Shown here in pieces: positions 59,001 to 64,000 of a DNA stretch of 64,000 nucleotides. The number at the start of each line of letters is the position of its first letter. Position 1 is the stretch's first letter. The stretch is from Aquatica leii (taxonomy: Eukaryota; Arthropoda; Insecta; Coleoptera; Lampyridae), in NCBI GenBank assembly GCA_035610365.1, contig CM069432.1, forward strand, positions 107,775,529 through 107,839,528, in the 5' to 3' direction. A model generated the notes under the pieces. It ran no database searches. It was not told the origin of the DNA and was given only the letters and a program-made list of their open reading frames with translations. Made by a program: the position numbers and the translations under genes.

Positions 59001-59339
59001 ATAAATAACCGTCGCATTCTTAAATTTCATGTCTATATTGGAAATAAGTAAAAACTTCTGGTTTTATTCTATTTTTCTAAGGCCAACCCAAATTAATATA
59101 CTGCCTGAGCTTTATACAAACATACATACATTATTTTGCTCGAATTTAATTTCTGGTAAAAAAATGGTTGTATTTCAAAATTTGTAGTTATTAAATTTAC
59201 AAAGGTAACGGTTTGTAAAACTAACTCGTCATTTTCAGGAATTGCAAAGAATTTATAAAATTTCTCGACAATGTGTCCGCAATTACTAAATGGGACATAA
59301 TAAATATAGCGATATCTAAAAAGTCTGAAAATAATTCTC

Positions 59340-60860
59340 TGAAGACGAGGAGTTAATTAATCAGTAATTGTTGATTGTAACACCTGAACTAGTGGTTTGT
59401 TATCCGTTTCAATGAGGACTTTTAACCCGTAAAGAAGTTCGGTAAATTCGTCACATGACCAAGTCAAAGCTAACGCTTCACGCTCAATTTGGGCGTAACT
59501 TTGTTCTGTTTTTGATAATAATCGAGATGCATACGATATGACTTTTTATTTCCATTTTTATCTACTTGAATAAGACATAAACCAATAACGAAGAAAAAAG
59601 CATCAGCAAAAGTTATGATTATCTGATTTGGATCGAAATATTAAAGACACGGACTCTCCTGCAGCAATTTTTTTGTTTTCAAAGGGTCATTTTTGAACAT
59701 AAACATTTTTCTTTAATAGCAAAGTCAGTGGTTCTAAGACATCAAATCTGTTGGGAATGAACCGACATGAAAAATTAACCATGCCCAAAAAGCTTAAAAG
59801 TTCCTTTTTATCCGAAGGTTTGGATAATTTGATAGCGCTTATTCGTTCAGGGTCTACAAAAATCCCATTACCTGAAATAAACTGACTCAAAAATTCTAAA
59901 GACTGTACACCGAAAAGACATTTTTTTAAATTTAAAGTTACACCCTCTTTATAAATACGTGTTCAAACTTCATTCAAAATTTTATCGTGTTGTTTATTTG
60001 TCGGTGCATGGATAGGAATATCATCAATATGATAAATTACTTTATCATGTCCTTTTAGGATTTTATTTATTAACATAGAAAAATACTCGGATGCACAGGT
60101 TATACCGAATTGCAATCTTTTAAATTTCAAACAGGCAAATGGAGTTATGAAACACGTTAAATCTTGACATTCTTTGGCTAGTTTAATTTGATAGAACCCA
60201 GAGGTTGTATCTATACGCCTAAAATGCTTAGATTTACGAACTTGAGCGACAATTCATTCGAATATACTTATTGGAAAATACGTACGCATCACGGCTTTAT
60301 TTAATTTGGTGTAGTCAACACAAATAGGAATTTTATTGATATCGTTTGAACTATAACCATGAGAGTGACCCATGGTGTATGATATTTAACCGGGTTGATA
60401 TGTTTATTTTTTGTAGGCGTTCAAGTTCATCTTTTAAAGGTTTAAGTAAAAGCACGGGCACAATTCGTTGAACTGATTGTATAAATGGCCGAACATTTTC
60501 ATCAATCTCAATTTTAAATTTAGTTTTAAAAGTACAAAGTTGATCAAAAATTTTTGAAAGAAATTCATCCCCAAATTGTAAGATGTTTAAATCTATTATG
60601 GCAAAGCGACCTAAAATTGGTTTACATAATTCTTAAATGACATATATGTCAGTAAAAAATGTATTTTTAGAGTTACCTAATGTACCATGCAAGATACCTA
60701 AAATATTTAATATCGTGCCTGAAGGGCCTCTGACTACTCTGTTAGTAATACTTAAGCTTTGAATGACATTTTCATCCACCTGTGTCTATCATAAATTCGA
60801 TTTCTCTGTTTAGTTTAAATTTTTTTAAAGAATTTGACTATTCTCTCTGAGAAATCAAAT
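59340..60860 (-). pseudogene. Gypsy protease end, reverse transcriptase and RNase H relic
   Basis: From high to low coordinate: FDENVRPFIQSVQRIVP-like lead-in (about 60500), LERLQKI, FACLKFKRLQFGIT, the catalytic box YHIDDIPIHAP (about 60035), LNLKKCLFG, then the longest frame (59890-59687) with FISGNGIFVDPERISAIKLS and LLSFLGMVNFSCRFIPN of the connection region. RNase H follows with KTEQSYAQIEREALAL (about 59518-59465) and a TDN-like block. Stops and frameshifts are numerous. Confidence 0.8.
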
Positions 60861-62700
60861 TTATTTCGATTGACCCTAAAAACTGATTTGAACTAAATTA
60901 GTCAAATAGTGATTAGAAATTGTTAGAAATGGGCGCCACACAATTTGTTTAGTTACGGTCCTGTTAAGTAAATTGTGAAAGTTTAACAGGGCTCTAGTAG
61001 TAGCGAAGGGTTGCTGAAAAAGAACGGGGAAGTTTAAGCAATAAATAGCAATCAGTAAATTTGATGTAAATATAATGAATTTAGAATAAATGGAAATTTA
61101 CAAAATAATCAATAAAATATTCAATTTTGAATTATGCAAACAAAATATATGTGAAGTTGAGTAAAACAATCGATAATGGATTTCAAATATTACAAAAATA
61201 CAGGATCTAAATTACCTTGTGTTAAAACAAAAGTAGTAAAAATAATTTAATTACGTTATGTTCGCAAAACAAACAAAAAAGAAAAAAAAATTTGGGGCAG
61301 CGATCGGGATTCGACAAGACAGTAATTACAATTTGAAATACAAAAAAAAATCTTACCTTTATTATTTTGCTGATGAAACTCCGTGCACGGTATTTCCAGT
61401 CGAAGTTTCCTTAAATAAAATATTTAAAACAAACAATTGGCCGTCGGCAAATAACAGCCGAGAATTAGAGTTAGGTTCAAGTTTACTATCTCGTAGATCA
61501 GGGGATGCGTAACCAAATTTATGTAGGTTAATAGGTCAGTAACAATTATGTTATAAGTCAACAAATTTCAAGGTAAATCAGATAACAAATTCTTATAGAA
61601 ACAAAGAGAAATTAAGTTAAGTAAATTAAGCCAAAGTTTAAATAACAAAAGTGAATTTTAAATAGCAAAAAAAATGGTAAAATTTTAAAGTATAAAGAAA
61701 AGTTCTTGAATTTCTAAAGTTGATTAAGCAAGTAGTATTTTGATTAAAAGTTCAATGTAGAAAATCCAATCTTTGAGATTTGCACAAATATGAATTAATT
61801 CACAATAAAATGAAGGTTAACGGTTGGTTTTTCACTTAACGTCAGTTGGTGCAATCCAAGTTGACTTCTCAGCGTAGCGTTAGTAGAGTTTACATAAGAA
61901 CGGAGTATTTTGGTAGTTGAAGGAACTCTCATACGTGGGGGGAAACGATCCGTTGGAGAAGACGTTCATAGGAATTAGAACAATTTCGTCGGAAGAAAAA
62001 AACGCTATAAAAAAGGAAGGGAGAGAAGTGAAGTTAGATTAACTAAATAAAGCAAAAACTAAGTACTTTACCTGGGTATAATAACTAAGCAAAAACTAAG
62101 TACACTTTTAAAATTTAAAGTAACTTATAGCCGTAGATATACGATTTTTAGTAATTTTAGGAAAGAAACAGGTTCCGTAGATATACTAAAAGTTAGGAAG
62201 GTTTCAACGTAATATCCGGTAAAATCACCGTGTTTAAGTAAACGTTAGTACTTCCAAGGTACAGTAAATTTTTGAAGTGATCTCAACAAGAGTTTGTCAG
62301 GAACTGATTAAAGAAGGAAAGAAACAGGTTCCGTAGATATACTAAAAGTTAGGAAGGTTTCAACGTAATATCCGGTAAAATCACCGTGTTTAAGTAAACG
62401 TTAGTACTTCCAAGGTACAGTAAATTTTTGAAGTGATCTCAACAAGAGTTTGTCAGGAACTGATTAAAGAAGGAAACAAAATACCTAGGGTCATAATGAC
62501 CTCAGAAGATAACAAAATAAATTCGTCAGCAAACTGGTGAGAGCGCTCGAGTAACTGATATTTTAAACAAGGATCTTGATAAGGACTTGCAGAAAAGCAG
62601 AATTTAACCACGTATTAAGCGAAGATAATACGCTCTTAATTAATCATATCTTACAAATTATCAACCTTTAAAATGTAATGAAATAAAGCGTGAGATTAGC
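60861..62700. other. Unassigned insertion within the Gypsy relic
   Basis: This 1.8 kb separates gag from pol and does not read as either. On the minus strand TGTGTGGCGCCCATTTC at about 60945-60935 looks like an LTR border with a TGGCGCC-type primer-binding site, so a solo or partial LTR of another element may be present. An 84-residue plus-strand frame (61258-61512) has a Lys-rich start and no known domain. The perfect duplication at 62160-62471 lies inside. A 16-bp word (AGCAAAAACTAAGTAC) occurs twice near 62051 and 62091. Confidence 0.45.
62160..62471. repeat. Perfect 156-bp tandem duplication
   Basis: The units 62160-62315 and 62316-62471 are identical by eye from GGAAAGAAACAGGTTCCG to TGATTAAAGAA. 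The absence of differences implies a recent event, or an artefact of assembly. Confidence 0.9.
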
Positions 62701-62753
62701 AGCAACAGCAGATTCCAACACGTATAACTTAAATGAATCAAACAGTACCGGAT

Positions 62754-62987
62754 TTAGAAAAGTTTGCTCAGGGCGTAACAAATACGATCACGTACTTGTT
62801 CGTCTTTTAAAGAGCCATATTGACAATCCTCTGCCAGATAATAGAAGTAAGTAATAAATAATTCTAGAGGCTCATCTGGTTGCTGGACACAACTGTTAAA
62901 TTTGTAACAATCGAAAATTAAGTAATTTTTTAAGGTTTGCATTGTGGCTGTGTTAGATTCAGGAACCGGTACAAACTGTAGCATCAC
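62754..62987 (-). pseudogene. Gypsy gag fragment
   Basis: 77 codons on the minus strand with FDCYKFNSCVQQPDEPLELF, then FYYLAEDCQYGSLKDEQVRD and RICYAL. This is the capsid block of K02A2.6-like Gypsy gags (family: QxxxEsixxFxxxLxxxaxxCxfG..xxxxIRDRI). It is cut at the insertion below 62754. Confidence 0.75.
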
Positions 62988-63307
62988 TTCTTCGGCTTCC
63001 TTTTACTTTTTTGTCGTCTGGTTTTAAACTGTCCTGTCCTGATACTGACATGAATCACTCGAAGCGTTTTCGCCATTGGGGTCATTCTTGGGGTACCAAA
63101 AAATCACATTTTTGTGTTGGAGACACTGGCACAGAAATTGCTTGAGACATTGAAGTCACGACCGTCGAGATCATCTACGTATCATCTGTAGTACACATTT
63201 TATGACGTTGATTCAGAAATCACCGGCATAGATTCGGGGTTTAGAAATACACGCGCACACTTTTTTAGTCTGCTTTTTAAACACGCACTACCGCTGCCAC
63301 CACGTTA

Positions 63308-63422
63308 TGTTGGATTCTTTTATAATACAGATTAAACACTAGATTTAATGATTCGTTTATTATTAAATTGTAATAAAACCACCAAAGATAGTGTTATAGA
63401 AAATAACAAAATAAAAGTTACG
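63308..63422 (-). repeat. 5' LTR of the decayed Gypsy
   Basis: Minus strand CGTAACTTTT...ATCCAACA, aligning with 57040-57155. The first base differs from the expected TG start. Confidence 0.75.
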
Positions 63423-64000
63423 TTTCTTTAAAGCCCTGACAAAACACTATCCTAAAAATGTTCTACTATATTTTTGTTATTTTTGCGGTATTACGGTTAA
63501 TAATAATTTTTCCAGTTATCGGAATTTTGAAAAAGAAAAAACCATACAAATACAAGCAAATTTCTATGCTGAACAGAAAAGTGTTCGATATGTAGTTCTA
63601 TACTTTCTTCGCTGTTTGCGCACATAATGTAAAGAATAGTATCTAGATATCAAAAATATTCCAATACATTTTTTAAAACAATTTGTAAGGAATTGAAAAT
63701 TATTTCTGATTTGTTTTGCATAATTTATAGCTTAGGTTTATATAACAAATTTTCATCGAAAAAAAAATTCCCATATTGTGTGGGATCAATAGGTTGCAAT
63801 TTTCATTTGCAAAATATCAACGATATTCTTCAGCCAATTGTGTTGACCGTATAATGTTATAGCAAGTGTGTGGGCACGAAATGTGGAAAACAGCTTTATC
63901 TTGAATCAAATTCTACCACACGTACGAGATCATAATCCTACCAGTACCTTTATATTGTGAAAGTTTGAGTAAATGGATAACCAGCAAACAAACAAATTTA
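63423..64000. other. AT-rich flank
   Basis: Nothing recognised up to the window end. Confidence 0.5.

Larger units (their letters stand above)
57040..63422 (-). mobile_element. Decayed Ty3/Gypsy element, antisense, with paired short LTRs
   Basis: Two similar direct repeats of about 115 bp (57040-57155 and 63308-63422) bound it. Between them, on the minus strand, come a gag piece, an unassigned 1.8-kb segment, protease/reverse transcriptase, RNase H, integrase and a 3' segment. Next to the upstream LTR the minus strand reads TAACGTGGTGGCAGCGG, where TGGTGGCAGCGG is a plausible primer-binding site. Every coding part is broken. Confidence 0.85.

Overview
The window is AT-rich eukaryotic DNA and looks like an insect (or other arthropod) genome. 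The evidence is the kind of transposable elements present: BEL/Pao, several Ty3/Gypsy lineages, Penelope-like elements, piggyBac, hAT and decayed insect-type LINEs, set in long AT-rich spacers. I see no complete host gene, no tRNA or rRNA gene and no prokaryotic feature. A GC-richer stretch at about 13840-15340 with two good splice-donor sequences is the only candidate for a host promoter or 5' exon. Species cannot be told from the sequence alone.

Region by region: (1) 1-3649 is the 3' part of a Ty3/Gypsy element: reverse transcriptase, RNase H with a deletion, a DD35E integrase, then a macro domain of the TARG1/OARD1 type and, after one TAG, a CCCH zinc finger, then polypurine tract and 3' LTR. 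(2) 8340-13400 holds a 5'-truncated Penelope-like element between 42-bp inverted repeats with a hammerhead-ribozyme-like core at its 3' end, plus a separate family of about 426-bp units (one copy at 8340, three in tandem at 12117-13400) carrying a hammerhead-like core, resembling a retrozyme. (3) 18960-23400 and 27816-29440 are ruined piggyBac, hAT and LINE copies, with an unclassified terminal-inverted-repeat transposon between them (25685-27614). (4) 31345-44545 is a nested complex: a piggyBac (32411-40623) into which a BEL/Pao element with intact gag and pol frames is inserted in antisense, followed by two Gypsy gag fragments, all interleaved with five copies of an AT-rich repeat arm, two pairs of which face head to head. 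(5) 45626-55777 is sparse: a LINE tail, a deleted transposase, GGCCCG-rich repeats, a hAT end and a second Penelope-type GIY-YIG relic. (6) 57040-63422 is a decayed antisense Gypsy with short LTRs and a 1.8-kb insertion that contains a perfect 156-bp tandem duplication.

The most notable item is the Gypsy-borne macro domain with both TARG1 catalytic positions kept, followed by a CCCH finger. It suggests a retrotransposon lineage that captured a gene for removing ADP-ribose from proteins or nucleic acids and perhaps an RNA-binding finger, in the place where other insect Gypsy elements carry env. The second is the tandem retrozyme-like array. The BEL element is the only one with long intact frames, but its 5' LTR is truncated.
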